Shown: positions 1 through 6,512, numbered from the stretch's first letter. The stretch: 6,799 nucleotides of DNA from an uncultured Eubacteriales bacterium (GCA_900321665.1 ONWY01000071.1:1-6799), one strand, 5' to 3'. The notes: generated by a model from the letters alone, not told the origin. Program-made: numbers and translations.

Positions 1-366
1 GCCGCCCTTGCCGCCCTTGGCGGCGATAAAGGGTTCATCCGAGCTCATATCGCTGAGGATTTTGCCGGAGTTGATTTCGCGAATAATGGTGCCGCGCGGC
101 ACCTTGATGATCAGGTTCGGCGCACTCTTGCCGGTTTTGCGGCTGCCGGAGCCGTTGGCACCGTTTTCGGCTTTATATTTTCTTTTGTAGCGGAAATCGG
201 CGAGGGTGGAGAGGTTATCATCCACCACAAAGACAATGTCGCCGCCCTTGCCGCCGTCACCGCCGTCGGGTCCGCCCGAGGCAACATATTTTTCGCGGTG
301 AAAGGCAACGGCACCGTTGCCGCCGTTGCCGGCTTGAATACTGATTTTAGCAATATCTACAAACAT
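1..366 (-). CDS. obgE: GTPase ObgE/CgtA, N-terminal part (runs off the left edge)
   Basis: Partial gene: ATG at 366-364 and 122 codons in frame to base 1. The visible part is the glycine-rich Obg fold. It begins MFVDIAKISIQAGNGGNGAV, followed by FHREKYV (residues 22-28), GGPDGGDGGKGGDIVFVVDD (31-50), LADFRYKRKYKAENG (55-69), a basic GSGSRKTGK stretch (72-80), VPRGT (89-93) and AAKGGKGG (115-122). These are the family's signature blocks. The G domain, which would hold the Walker motifs, lies outside the window. By family knowledge ObgE is an essential GTPase that binds the 50S subunit late in its assembly and links ribosome maturation to growth and, in Bacillus, to stress and sporulation signalling. 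The ribosome binding site AAAGGA lies just upstream of the ATG. The gene starts 22 nt after the alcohol dehydrogenase stop with no terminator between, so co-transcription is likely. Identification is secure; nothing can be said about the missing C-terminal domains. Confidence 0.95.
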   Translation of the reverse strand, partial: MFVDIAKISIQAGNGGNGAVAFHREKYVASGGPDGGDGGKGGDIVFVVDDNLSTLADFRYKRKYKAENGANGSGSRKTGKSAPNLIIKVPRGTIIREINSGKILSDMSSDEPFIAAKGGKGG

Positions 367-388
367 AATATTTCCTTTATTTTCTTGC

Positions 389-1504
389 TTATTCCGCAAA
401 GAGTGATTGGAATAAGGTTAATGCGGTTTTGCGCGTAAAGCGCCCGTAAACATTTGTGAATTTCGGGTTTTCATCGGTCCATCCGGCGGAATATTTTTCG
501 ATTTCCTCTGCAGTGAAGCTGAGGTTATCCGGCAGGTCAATGAGCTTGTCCATGACCGATAAAACGGTGGCGGCATTTGCTCCTACCAAGCCGAAGAACG
601 CACCGGCAAGCTCTGGAGCGTGCTTTTCGTTCCACTCGATTAAGTGCATATCAAACACCGCGCAAGCCTGCCCGTGGGGCACACCGCGGTGGTCGGTCAA
701 GGTGTAGCCCAGCAAGTGGGGATACAGCGTGCCGACACTTAAGACCATGCCCGCATAAATCGAGCTGTAATACATTTTATCACGCGCTTCCTCGCTGAGC
801 GTTTCGCCGCGCGAGAGCAGGGTTAATATTTCGAAAATATCGCGCATGCACTTGATGGCAAACAGCTCTGCGACCACCGTGCGCTTTTTGGAAAACCAGC
901 CCTCAATAGCGTGGGCAAAGGCATCAAGTGCGGTGGAAACGGTGATGTCGCGCGGGGTGTTGTATGTATAGCGCGGGTCGCACAGCGCGATTTTTGCATA
1001 GCATGCATCGCAGTTGATGCTCTTTTTTTCCATGGTTGCATCGTTGGTGATTACGGCGACCTTGGAAACCTCGCTGCCTGTGCCCGCAGTTGTGCCGACT
1101 GCAATCAACGGCAGGGGCTGTGCGCTGTAGCGGTAATCATAGATTTCCTCCATATCGAAAAAATCATTGGTGGCATAAATCGCTGCCGCCTTGGCAGCAT
1201 CAAGCACCGAGCCGCCGCCGATGGCGATGATGAACTCCGCTTTCACACGCGCCGCTGTCTGCCCGGCTTTGTATGCTGCCGAGAGCAGGGGATTGGGCTC
1301 GATTTCATCAAACACACGGTAGTCGATGCCTTCGCTCTCGAGCGCGGTGGTGACATCGGCAAGCGCGCCGCAGCGCTTAGCACTGCTTCTGCCGGTGATA
1401 ATCAGGCATTTATCACCGAAGGCGGCAATGGTTTTGCTGCTTTGCTTGACACAGTTTTTGCCGCCAATGACGCGCACAGGCATGTATAAATTAAAATCTA
1501 TCAT
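389..1504 (-). CDS. Iron-containing (group III) alcohol dehydrogenase, NAD(P)-dependent
   Basis: A 371-residue protein of normal length for the family. Residues 1-185 form the nucleotide-binding domain, with GGGSVLDAAKA at 96-106 and TTAGTGSEV at 138-146. The C-terminal helical domain carries the metal ligands at the usual spacing: D194 and H198 in ALDAFAHAIEG, H263 in LYPHLLGY, and H277 in VPHGQA. All four are present, so the enzyme should be active. The family reversibly interconverts alcohols and aldehydes or ketones in the cytoplasm, often to reoxidise NADH in fermentation. The substrate (butanol, propanediol, lactaldehyde or hydroxybutyrate types) cannot be told from motifs alone. The ATG at 1504-1502 directly follows the TAA of the upstream regulator. 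A GGAG at 1517-1514, inside the regulator's last codons, lies 9 nt before the ATG, so translation is probably coupled. Control by the AbrB-like neighbour is inferred from position. Confidence 0.93.
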   Translation of the reverse strand: MIDFNLYMPVRVIGGKNCVKQSSKTIAAFGDKCLIITGRSSAKRCGALADVTTALESEGIDYRVFDEIEPNPLLSAAYKAGQTAARVKAEFIIAIGGGSVLDAAKAAAIYATNDFFDMEEIYDYRYSAQPLPLIAVGTTAGTGSEVSKVAVITNDATMEKKSINCDACYAKIALCDPRYTYNTPRDITVSTALDAFAHAIEGWFSKKRTVVAELFAIKCMRDIFEILTLLSRGETLSEEARDKMYYSSIYAGMVLSVGTLYPHLLGYTLTDHRGVPHGQACAVFDMHLIEWNEKHAPELAGAFFGLVGANAATVLSVMDKLIDLPDNLSFTAEEIEKYSAGWTDENPKFTNVYGRFTRKTALTLFQSLFAE

Positions 1505-1750
1505 TTAAAGTGACTCCATTTCCTTGCGGCATTTCCTGCAAATATTTTTTCCTTTAAAGCTGATAATATCCTTTTGACTGCCGCAGAATACACAGTTTGG
1601 CGCATATTTCTTTAAAATAATCTTATCTCCCTCGGTGTAAATCTCAAGAGAGTCGTTGCGCTCGGTGATACCAAGCTGCTTTCTGATTTCCATCGGCAGC
1701 ACAATCCTGCCCACTGCATCGAGCGGTCTGACAATGCCGGTTGATTTCAT
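1505..1750 (-). CDS. AbrB-family transcriptional regulator with C-terminal four-cysteine motif
   Basis: A small DNA-binding protein of 81 residues from the preferred start. The N-terminus MKSTGIVRPLDAVGRIVLPM is the AbrB swapped-hairpin DNA-binding domain and closely matches Bacillus AbrB/SpoVT openings (KSTGIVRxxDxxGRxVxP). It continues EIRKQLGI and LEIYTEGDKIILKKY. The tail differs from Bacillus AbrB: it holds CVFC (53-56) and CRKC (71-74), a CxxC-14-CxxC arrangement that could bind zinc or sense redox state; this is inference. Two starts are possible. The ATG at 1762 adds MRRN but has its purine run GAAGGG touching the codon. I prefer the ATG at 1750, which matches where family members begin and has AAGGG 12 nt upstream. 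AbrB proteins are usually dimeric or tetrameric repressors of transition-state genes. This one is the first gene of the abrB-adh-obgE cluster and is divergent from the GH5 gene, which makes autoregulation and control of both sides plausible. Confidence 0.9.
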   Translation of the reverse strand: MKSTGIVRPLDAVGRIVLPMEIRKQLGITERNDSLEIYTEGDKIILKKYAPNCVFCGSQKDIISFKGKNICRKCRKEMESL

Positions 1751-1758
1751 ATTTCTTC

Positions 1759-1778
1759 GCATCCCTTCGGGCGAATGC
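1759..1778 (-). promoter_or_regulatory. Possible leader hairpin over the abrB ribosome binding site
   Basis: On the minus-strand RNA, GCAUUC (1778-1773) can pair with GGAUGC (1764-1759), with one U-G pair and an 8-nt loop that contains the CCCGAAG sequence. The stem takes in part of the AAGGG that would serve the ATG at 1750, and it covers the alternative ATG at 1762. It could damp initiation. The stem is short and may be chance; there is no evidence beyond the pairing. Confidence 0.25.
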
Positions 1779-1799
1779 CCTATTATTTTAGTAGTTTAT

Positions 1800-1827
1800 A
1801 TTATAGCATATTGTCAAATTTTGTCAA
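1800..1827 (-). promoter_or_regulatory. Sigma-A-type promoter for abrB-adh-obgE
   Basis: Read on the minus strand, a perfect TTGACA (-35, 1827-1822) is followed after 16 bp by a perfect TATAAT (-10, 1805-1800). A transcript would start near 1793 and leave a leader of about 40 nt before the ATG at 1750. This is the only strong promoter upstream of the three-gene cluster. The -35 box lies inside a near-palindrome, so repression at this site is easy to imagine. Confidence 0.8.
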
Positions 1828-1830
1828 TAT
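1808..1830. promoter_or_regulatory. 23-bp near-palindromic operator candidate
   Basis: Positions 1808-1830 pair outside-in at 10 of 11 positions around a central base at 1819; the only mismatch is 1814/1824. The core also contains two copies of TTGTCAA (1811-1817 and 1821-1827) exactly 10 bp apart, about one helical turn. The site overlaps the -35 and spacer of the abrB promoter, where a bound dimer would block RNA polymerase. The likely ligand is the AbrB-like protein itself. A redox regulator such as Rex is a weaker alternative: its TTGTTAA/TTAACAA half-sites with a 4-bp spacer resemble this site but do not match it. Assignment is inference. Confidence 0.45.
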
Positions 1831-1869
1831 CACAGAAAAAAAGACTCGTGCGTTCCATACGGCGTTTTC

Positions 1870-1899
1870 TTGACAAGGCGGTGCATTTTGTTTTATGAT
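1870..1899 (+). promoter_or_regulatory. Promoter for the GH5 lipoprotein gene
   Basis: A perfect TTGACA (1870-1875) is followed by an 18-bp spacer and TATGAT (1894-1899, one mismatch to TATAAT). The predicted start is near 1906, giving a short leader that carries AAAAGGA at 1913-1919 ahead of the ATG at 1929. The promoter diverges from the abrB promoter; the two -35 boxes are only 42 bp apart. Confidence 0.6.
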
Positions 1900-1928
1900 A
1901 AAATAAAGACGGAAAAGGAATTAAAGTG

Positions 1929-3182
1929 ATGAAAAAAGACTTATGCATAAAAATCATCAGCCTGATGCTTTTGCCGCTGCTGCTTTTTAGCGGCTGCTCC
2001 GGCAAAGGGAAGGTGCCGCTTGCAAAGGCGGTTGCACCCGCAGGCTTTATTCATGCCGAGGGCAAGCACCTGGTTTTGGGCGAGGAGCACATCATGCTCA
2101 AAGGGGTGAATGCCGGCGGTTGGTTACTGACCGAGGATTGGCTGACTCCTACTTCTTTAGACGGTGATTTGAGCAGCGAGCACGGGCAGTACGAGCTCGA
2201 GGCGGCGCTGCAGCAAAGCCACGGCGCGGCAAAGGCGAATCAGCTGTTGGAAACCTATCGCGACAGCTGGTGGACAGAGCAGGATTTTCAAAACATTGCC
2301 GCCATCGGCTTTAATACCGTTCGCTTGCCCTTCGGGTGGCGCGATATCATGGAGGAGAGCGGCAAGGTGAAAGAGGATGCCTTCGTGCGCTTGGATTGGT
2401 TTGTGGCGTGTTGCGAAAAATACGGGCTGTTTGTGATATTGGATTTGCATGGCGCTTTCGGCTCGCAAAACGGGAGACACCACTCGGGCGATACAACTTC
2501 GGGCGGCGATTTGTTCGGCAATGCGGAAAATGAACAGCGCACGGTGGCACTGTGGGAAGCGGTCGCAGCGCACTACAAGGATAATCGCTTCGTGGCAGGC
2601 TACGATTTGCTCAACGAGCCGGAGGGGCAACCCGGCGGCTTAACCCGGCAGGCACAGTGGGATTTTTACGATACACTTTACAAGGCAATTCGCGCCGCCG
2701 ACAGCGAGCATTTGCTATTTATGGAAGCGTGCTGGGATGCCGACCATATGCCTGACCCGCACGATTACGGTTGGGAAAACATCGCCTATGAATACCATTA
2801 TTATAATTGGGATAACGGCAATGATTTAAAAAGTATGAAATCCTACTTTTCCTATAAAGCCGGTTTGGAATTTAAGCTCAACACTCTCAAATATCAGGTG
2901 CCGGTATTGATCGGCGAGTTCACCTTTTTCGATAACCCGGAGTGCTGGCGCTACGGCTTGGAGTTTATGAATGCGCACGAAATGAGCTGGACGATGTGGA
3001 CCTACAAAGGAATGGTGCAATCGAATTGGGTATTGTACCGGGGTGCGGCGAGAAGCGCCGAAAATGTGGTCACCCCGCAAACAGAGTATGCAGCGGCGCA
3101 GCGCATTTTCCAAAACCTGCAAACCGACAAAAGCTTTTCGGAAAATACGGAGCTGACAGATTTGATAAAAGCGTACTTATAA
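1929..3182 (+). CDS. Secreted GH5-family glycoside hydrolase, predicted lipoprotein
   Basis: 417 residues. The N-terminus MKKDLCIKIISLMLLPLLLF is a signal peptide ending in FSGC, with the lipidated cysteine at residue 23, so the enzyme should be anchored on the outer face of the membrane. The rest is one GH5 TIM barrel with no carbohydrate-binding module. Visible blocks are LKGVNAGGWLLTEDWLTP (57-74), NTVRLPFGW (129-137, conserved Arg132), DLHGAFGSQNG (172-182), YDLLNEPEG (225-233, acid/base Glu230 after Asn229), YEYHYYNW (287-294), VLIGEF (326-331, nucleophile Glu330) and SWTMWTYKG (353-361). The GGWLL..W.TP and DLHGA.GSQNG blocks resemble exo-1,3-glucanase-like GH5 enzymes more than classical endocellulases, so a beta-glucan substrate is likely but not proven. 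A GTG directly before the ATG (1926) is an alternative start; AAAAGGA at 1913-1919 can serve either. The gene is monocistronic: it has its own promoter and a strong terminator 5 nt downstream. Confidence 0.9.
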   Translation: MKKDLCIKIISLMLLPLLLFSGCSGKGKVPLAKAVAPAGFIHAEGKHLVLGEEHIMLKGVNAGGWLLTEDWLTPTSLDGDLSSEHGQYELEAALQQSHGAAKANQLLETYRDSWWTEQDFQNIAAIGFNTVRLPFGWRDIMEESGKVKEDAFVRLDWFVACCEKYGLFVILDLHGAFGSQNGRHHSGDTTSGGDLFGNAENEQRTVALWEAVAAHYKDNRFVAGYDLLNEPEGQPGGLTRQAQWDFYDTLYKAIRAADSEHLLFMEACWDADHMPDPHDYGWENIAYEYHYYNWDNGNDLKSMKSYFSYKAGLEFKLNTLKYQVPVLIGEFTFFDNPECWRYGLEFMNAHEMSWTMWTYKGMVQSNWVLYRGAARSAENVVTPQTEYAAAQRIFQNLQTDKSFSENTELTDLIKAYL

Positions 3183-3187
3183 GCAGC

Positions 3188-3224
3188 AAAAAAGCGTGTG
3201 TCTTTCTCAGACACACGCTTTTTT
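3188..3224. terminator. Bidirectional intrinsic terminator between convergent genes
   Basis: A perfect 16-bp inverted repeat: arms 3188-3203 and 3209-3224 around the 5-nt loop TTCTC. The core is GCGTGTGTCT/AGACACACGC, flanked by six A on the left and six T on the right. Each strand therefore presents a GC-rich stem followed by a U tract. It lies 5 nt after the GH5 stop and 11 nt past the end of the convergent Bax inhibitor-like gene, so it can end both transcripts. Confidence 0.92.
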
Positions 3225-3235
3225 AAATCAATTTC

Positions 3236-4090
3236 TTAATTTTTCTTATTTCCGATGACGCGCAGCAGAATATCGAGCACCTTCACATAAATCCAAATGA
3301 TGGTGAAAGCAAGCCCGAATGCCGCCATCCACTCGTATTTCTTGGGCAATTTGTTGTTGACCACATTGTCAATGGTATCAAAATCGCTGATTAAGAAAAG
3401 GGAAGCGATGATGATGAAAATAACGGAGCTGAATATCGACAGCGCGGTATGGTCCACCACCAAAGCGGCAATGTTTCTTGTAAAGGGAATCAGGTATGCC
3501 AAAAAGGTCAGCAGGCTGATTGTGACACCGGTAATCATCAATGTAAACAGTACTGCTTTAAACTTTTTGTTGACGCGCACGATACCCTTTTTGTACAACA
3601 GCGACATGGTTATAACGATGACAAAGGTGATGGCAAGCGCCAGCGCACCGAGGTATTCATAGCCCTGCGCCACTCTAAAGAGCAAAAAGGCAATGATATA
3701 GCCTTGGGTAACACAATAAAGCGCTCCGGTCACCGGTGTGCTCGCCTTCACAAAAAAGGCAAGAAGCTGGAAAACAATCGCCAGCACCAGGCATGCACCT
3801 ACCGCAAATATCTCGTTCATATAAACAGAAACGGGGAAGTTCTTGATGCTGAAATTCATCATCTCGCCGACCGAGAGACTATTGGTCAACACCAAATTGA
3901 GAATGACACCGCCGAGTGTGAACAGCATAAACAGCGCGGTTTTCATGATAATGCCGTTGTAGGTCGCGCACTCCTGCGCGCCGTATTCATCGACCTTGTC
4001 TAAGCGGCGCATGATAGGGTTTGCCGCGAGCAGGGAGCGCTTCTTTGTTTCCCCTGCAGCAGGTCCTTGGTTATAGGATAAACGAGCCAT
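3236..4090 (-). CDS. Bax inhibitor-1/YccA family membrane protein
   Basis: A 284-residue polytopic membrane protein. A hydrophilic N-terminus of about 45 residues (with ANPIMRRLDK at 23-32) precedes ATYNGIIMKT (42-51), a block typical of the bacterial BaxI_1/YccA-like branch. Hydrophobic segments lie near 50-69, 93-114, 119-138, 145-166, 178-202, 214-234 and 254-277, consistent with seven helices. LISDFDTID (233-241) has Asp236 and Asp238, and EWMAAFGLAFTIIWIYVKVL (253-272) matches the conserved C-terminal end. By analogy with Bacillus YetJ, acidic residues in the last helices form a pH-sensitive latch for calcium leak. Whether this protein conducts calcium is not known from sequence. The start is supported by AGAGGTGA 4 nt before the ATG. 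It lies 56 nt downstream of gpmI on the same strand with no convincing terminator, so read-through from the glycolytic genes is likely. Confidence 0.88.
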   Translation of the reverse strand: MARLSYNQGPAAGETKKRSLLAANPIMRRLDKVDEYGAQECATYNGIIMKTALFMLFTLGGVILNLVLTNSLSVGEMMNFSIKNFPVSVYMNEIFAVGACLVLAIVFQLLAFFVKASTPVTGALYCVTQGYIIAFLLFRVAQGYEYLGALALAITFVIVITMSLLYKKGIVRVNKKFKAVLFTLMITGVTISLLTFLAYLIPFTRNIAALVVDHTALSIFSSVIFIIIASLFLISDFDTIDNVVNNKLPKKYEWMAAFGLAFTIIWIYVKVLDILLRVIGNKKN

Positions 4091-4146
4091 AGGCTCACCT
4101 CTTTCTTAAAAAAATTGCACAGCCCGGCGCAGCAGGTTGTCGGTTG

Positions 4147-5676
4147 TTAAAGAATAATGGATTGACCTGTCATTTCCGCAGGCTGCTCAAGTCCCATGAT
4201 TTTTAACATAGTCGGTGATAAGTCGCACAGCTTGCCGCCTTCGCGCAGCTTGCAATCGCCCGCACCGAACACGATAAACGGTACCAGGTTGGTGGTGTGC
4301 GCGGTGAAGGGGGAGCCGTCCTCCGCTACCATTTTATCGGCATTGCCGTGGTCGGCGGTAATCAGCAGCACACCGCCCATATCGGCAACGGCATCCGCCA
4401 GCTTGCCCACAGAGGTATCAACAGTTTCCACAGCCTTAACCGCTGCTTCAAAAATACCGGTGTGGCCGACCATGTCGCAGTTCGCAAAGTTGATAATCAC
4501 CATATCATATTTGCCGCTTCTGACTGCTTCGCAAACCTTCTCGGTCACTTCGGGAGCACTCATCTCGGGCTGCAAATCATAGGTGGCAACCTTCGGGGAG
4601 GGCACCAAAATTCTGTCTTCCCCTTCATACTGCTTCTCTACGCCGCCGTTGTAGAAGAAGGTGACATGGGCATATTTCTCTGTCTCGGCAATTCTCAACT
4701 GTGTCATCCCGAGGGAGGAAATATATTCACCCATGGTGTTTTTTAAGGATTGGGGCTTGAAAGCGACCTCAACATTGGGCATGGTTGCATCATATTGGGT
4801 GAAGCAAACATAGCAAAGCGGGAAAAATTCTCTTTCAAAGCCGGTGAAATCCGGGTCAACGAGGGTTCTGGTAATTTCTCTTGCTCTGTCGGGGCGAAAA
4901 TTGAAGAAGATAACGGAGTCGTTTGCTTTAATGGTCGCGCCCTTGCAGCAAACGGTGGGAATGACAAATTCATCGGTAATGTGCTTGCCTTCTTCATCAA
5001 TCTTCTCGTAGCTTTCCTTGATAGCGCAAACCGGGCAATCCGCTTCAATGCCTTCGCCCTTAACAAGTGCATCATAGGCTTTTTTTACACGCTCCCAGCG
5101 GTTGTCTCTATCCATCGCATAGAACCTGCCCATGACAGTGGCAACCTTGCCGATACCGATTTGCTCGCACTTATCCATGCACTCCTTCACATAGTCGGCA
5201 CCGGAAGCGGGCGGTACATCTCTACCGTCTAAGAAGCAGTGGATATATACCTCGCTCAAGCCTTCTTTTTTCGCCATTTCCAGCAAGCCCCACAGGTGGC
5301 TGTTGTGGGAGTGCACGCCGCCGTCACTCATCAAGCCCATCAGGTGGAGCGCGGTGCCGTTTTGCTTGCAGTTTGCCATCGCCTTTTTAAGCGCTTCGTT
5401 TTGGAAAAAGTCGCCATCGGCAATCGCCTTGGTGATTCTCGTTAATTCCTGGTAAACCACTCTGCCGGCGCCGATATTGGTGTGGCCGACCTCGCTGTTG
5501 CCCATCTGCCCGTCGGGCAAGCCGACATCCATGCCCGAAGCGCCAATCAAGGTGTGGGGGCACTCCGCCATCAGCTGATCCAGGCGCGGGGTGTTGGCGG
5601 CAAAAATGGCATTGCCTTTGGTTTCGGGATTGTAGCCGAAGCCATCCATAATACATAAAACTACAGGTTTTTTCAT
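4147..5676 (-). CDS. gpmI: 2,3-bisphosphoglycerate-independent phosphoglycerate mutase
   Basis: 509 residues, the normal full length. The enzyme interconverts 3- and 2-phosphoglycerate in cytoplasmic glycolysis through a phosphoserine intermediate and needs two Mn ions. The phosphatase domain is split. Its first part has the metal ligand Asp11 (VLCIMDGFG) and the catalytic Ser61 in DGQMGNSEVGHTNIGAG. Its second part has NFANCDMVGHTG (396-407, Asp401 and His405), ITADHGNADK (439-448, Asp442 and His443) and TAHTTNLVPF (458-467, His460). The phosphotransferase domain between them carries VHSHNSH (121-127), FLDGRDVPP (148-156), MGRFYAMDRDNRWER (182-196) and NFRPDRARE (259-267). No key residue is missing. 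GGAG lies 8 nt before the ATG. It is 68 nt downstream of tpiA on the same strand, with a strong hairpin in the gap, and upstream of the Bax inhibitor-like gene. Confidence 0.98.
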   Translation of the reverse strand: MKKPVVLCIMDGFGYNPETKGNAIFAANTPRLDQLMAECPHTLIGASGMDVGLPDGQMGNSEVGHTNIGAGRVVYQELTRITKAIADGDFFQNEALKKAMANCKQNGTALHLMGLMSDGGVHSHNSHLWGLLEMAKKEGLSEVYIHCFLDGRDVPPASGADYVKECMDKCEQIGIGKVATVMGRFYAMDRDNRWERVKKAYDALVKGEGIEADCPVCAIKESYEKIDEEGKHITDEFVIPTVCCKGATIKANDSVIFFNFRPDRAREITRTLVDPDFTGFEREFFPLCYVCFTQYDATMPNVEVAFKPQSLKNTMGEYISSLGMTQLRIAETEKYAHVTFFYNGGVEKQYEGEDRILVPSPKVATYDLQPEMSAPEVTEKVCEAVRSGKYDMVIINFANCDMVGHTGIFEAAVKAVETVDTSVGKLADAVADMGGVLLITADHGNADKMVAEDGSPFTAHTTNLVPFIVFGAGDCKLREGGKLCDLSPTMLKIMGLEQPAEMTGQSIIL

Positions 5677-5704
5677 TCTTTAATCTCCAATTGATTTGAA
5701 ATAA

Positions 5705-5725
5705 CGGGAGGGGAAACCCCTCCCG
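5705..5725 (-). promoter_or_regulatory. GC-rich hairpin in the tpiA-gpmI gap
   Basis: A perfect 9-bp inverted repeat (5705-5713 with 5717-5725), eight of the nine pairs G-C, around a 3-nt loop. In the direction of transcription it follows the tpiA stop by 19 nt and precedes the gpmI ATG by 28 nt. It is followed by GTTATTT rather than a clean U tract. It may be a partial terminator or attenuator, or an mRNA-stabilising or processing element that sets unequal levels of the two enzymes. The pairing is certain; the role is inferred. Confidence 0.6.
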
Positions 5726-5744
5726 AGTTTTGTTGTTCCGGCAA

Positions 5745-6512
5745 TTATTTGCTTGCTGCTGCAACGATGGTTGCAAAATCAGCACTCTTAAGAGACGCGC
5801 CGCCGATTAAGCCGCCGTCAACATCTACCTTGCCGACAAGCTCTTCCGCATTCTTTGCGTTCATAGAGCCGCCGTACTGAATGGTGATGCCTTCTGCCGC
5901 TTCTTCATCATACAGCTTTGCAATCACGGTTCTGATGTAGTGGTTTACTTCCTCAGCCTGGTCGGGAGTAGCGGTCTTGCCTGTGCCGATAGCCCAAACC
6001 GGCTCGTAGGCGATGATGATGTTCTTCAGCTCTTCCTTGGAAACGCCGCCCAAAGCAACCTTGGTCTGCAAGCCGACCACTTCCTCGGTGATGCCTTGCT
6101 CTCTTTGCTCGAGCACTTCGCCGACGCAGAGGATAACCTTCAAGCCGTTGTCAAGCGCCGCACGGGTTCTCATCTGCACAGTCTCATCGGTTTCGCCAAA
6201 GTAAGCTCTTCTCTCGCTGTGGCCGATAACAACATACTCAACACCCATTTCCTTGAGCATCGGTGCTGCTACCTCGCCGGTGAAAGCACCATTGGTTGCC
6301 CAGTGGCAGTTTTCAGCGCCAACCTTAATGTTGGTGCCCTTTGTTGCTTCGAGTGCATTTTGCAGGTCAACAAACGGTACGCAAATAACCACATCGCAGG
6401 TAGCATCTGCCACGAGGGGCTTGAGCTCAGCGATAAAAGCGGTGGTCTCAGCGGGGGTTTTATTCATTTTCCAATTGCCGGCAATAACTGCCTTTCTGAC
6501 ATCTTTTTTCAT
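5745..6512 (-). CDS. tpiA: Triose-phosphate isomerase
   Basis: 255 residues, full length for the family. It interconverts dihydroxyacetone phosphate and glyceraldehyde 3-phosphate in cytoplasmic glycolysis, as a dimeric TIM barrel. AGNWKMNK (11-18) carries the substrate-binding Asn13 and Lys15. VVIGHSERR (94-102) carries the electrophile His98. IIAYEPVWAIGTGKTA (166-181) holds the catalytic base Glu170 and the flexible loop 6. IQYGGSM (211-217) and GGLIGGASL (233-241) form the phosphate-binding end. All catalytic residues are intact. AAGGAG lies 8 nt upstream of the ATG. It is the first complete gene of the co-directional tpiA-gpmI-BI-1 run. In Firmicutes tpiA often follows gap and pgk; here about 280 bp without a gene lies upstream, so tpiA may have its own promoter. 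Confidence 0.98.
   Translation of the reverse strand: MKKDVRKAVIAGNWKMNKTPAETTAFIAELKPLVADATCDVVICVPFVDLQNALEATKGTNIKVGAENCHWATNGAFTGEVAAPMLKEMGVEYVVIGHSERRAYFGETDETVQMRTRAALDNGLKVILCVGEVLEQREQGITEEVVGLQTKVALGGVSKEELKNIIIAYEPVWAIGTGKTATPDQAEEVNHYIRTVIAKLYDEEAAEGITIQYGGSMNAKNAEELVGKVDVDGGLIGGASLKSADFATIVAAASK

Noticed and set aside
231..260. Repeated GCCGCC/CCGCCGTC runs near the left edge, considered as a DNA repeat
   Set aside because: They encode the glycine-rich GGPDGGDGGKGG segment of ObgE, so the repetition comes from protein sequence rather than a separate element.
911..1489. 192-codon plus-strand open frame inside the alcohol dehydrogenase
   Set aside because: It is antisense to a gene with all family motifs, has no ribosome binding site of note, and its translation is Cys/Ala-rich with no recognisable domain. 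It is a shadow frame.
2157..2630. 157-codon minus-strand open frame inside the GH5 gene
   Set aside because: It overlaps the conserved GH5 core and lacks its own signals.
3449..4003. 184-codon plus-strand open frame antisense to the Bax inhibitor-like gene
   Set aside because: The translation is rich in His/Gln/Lys, as expected from the reverse complement of hydrophobic codons, and has no domain. The minus-strand membrane protein explains this DNA.
4091..4146. T-run after a GC-rich stretch between gpmI and the Bax inhibitor-like gene, considered as a terminator
   Set aside because: On the minus strand the seven T follow GC-rich sequence, but I could form only about 3 bp of stem directly before them, too little for an intrinsic terminator.
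4750..5232. 160-codon plus-strand open frame antisense to gpmI
   Set aside because: gpmI is intact with all active-site residues, and the opposite frame shows no domain or start signal.
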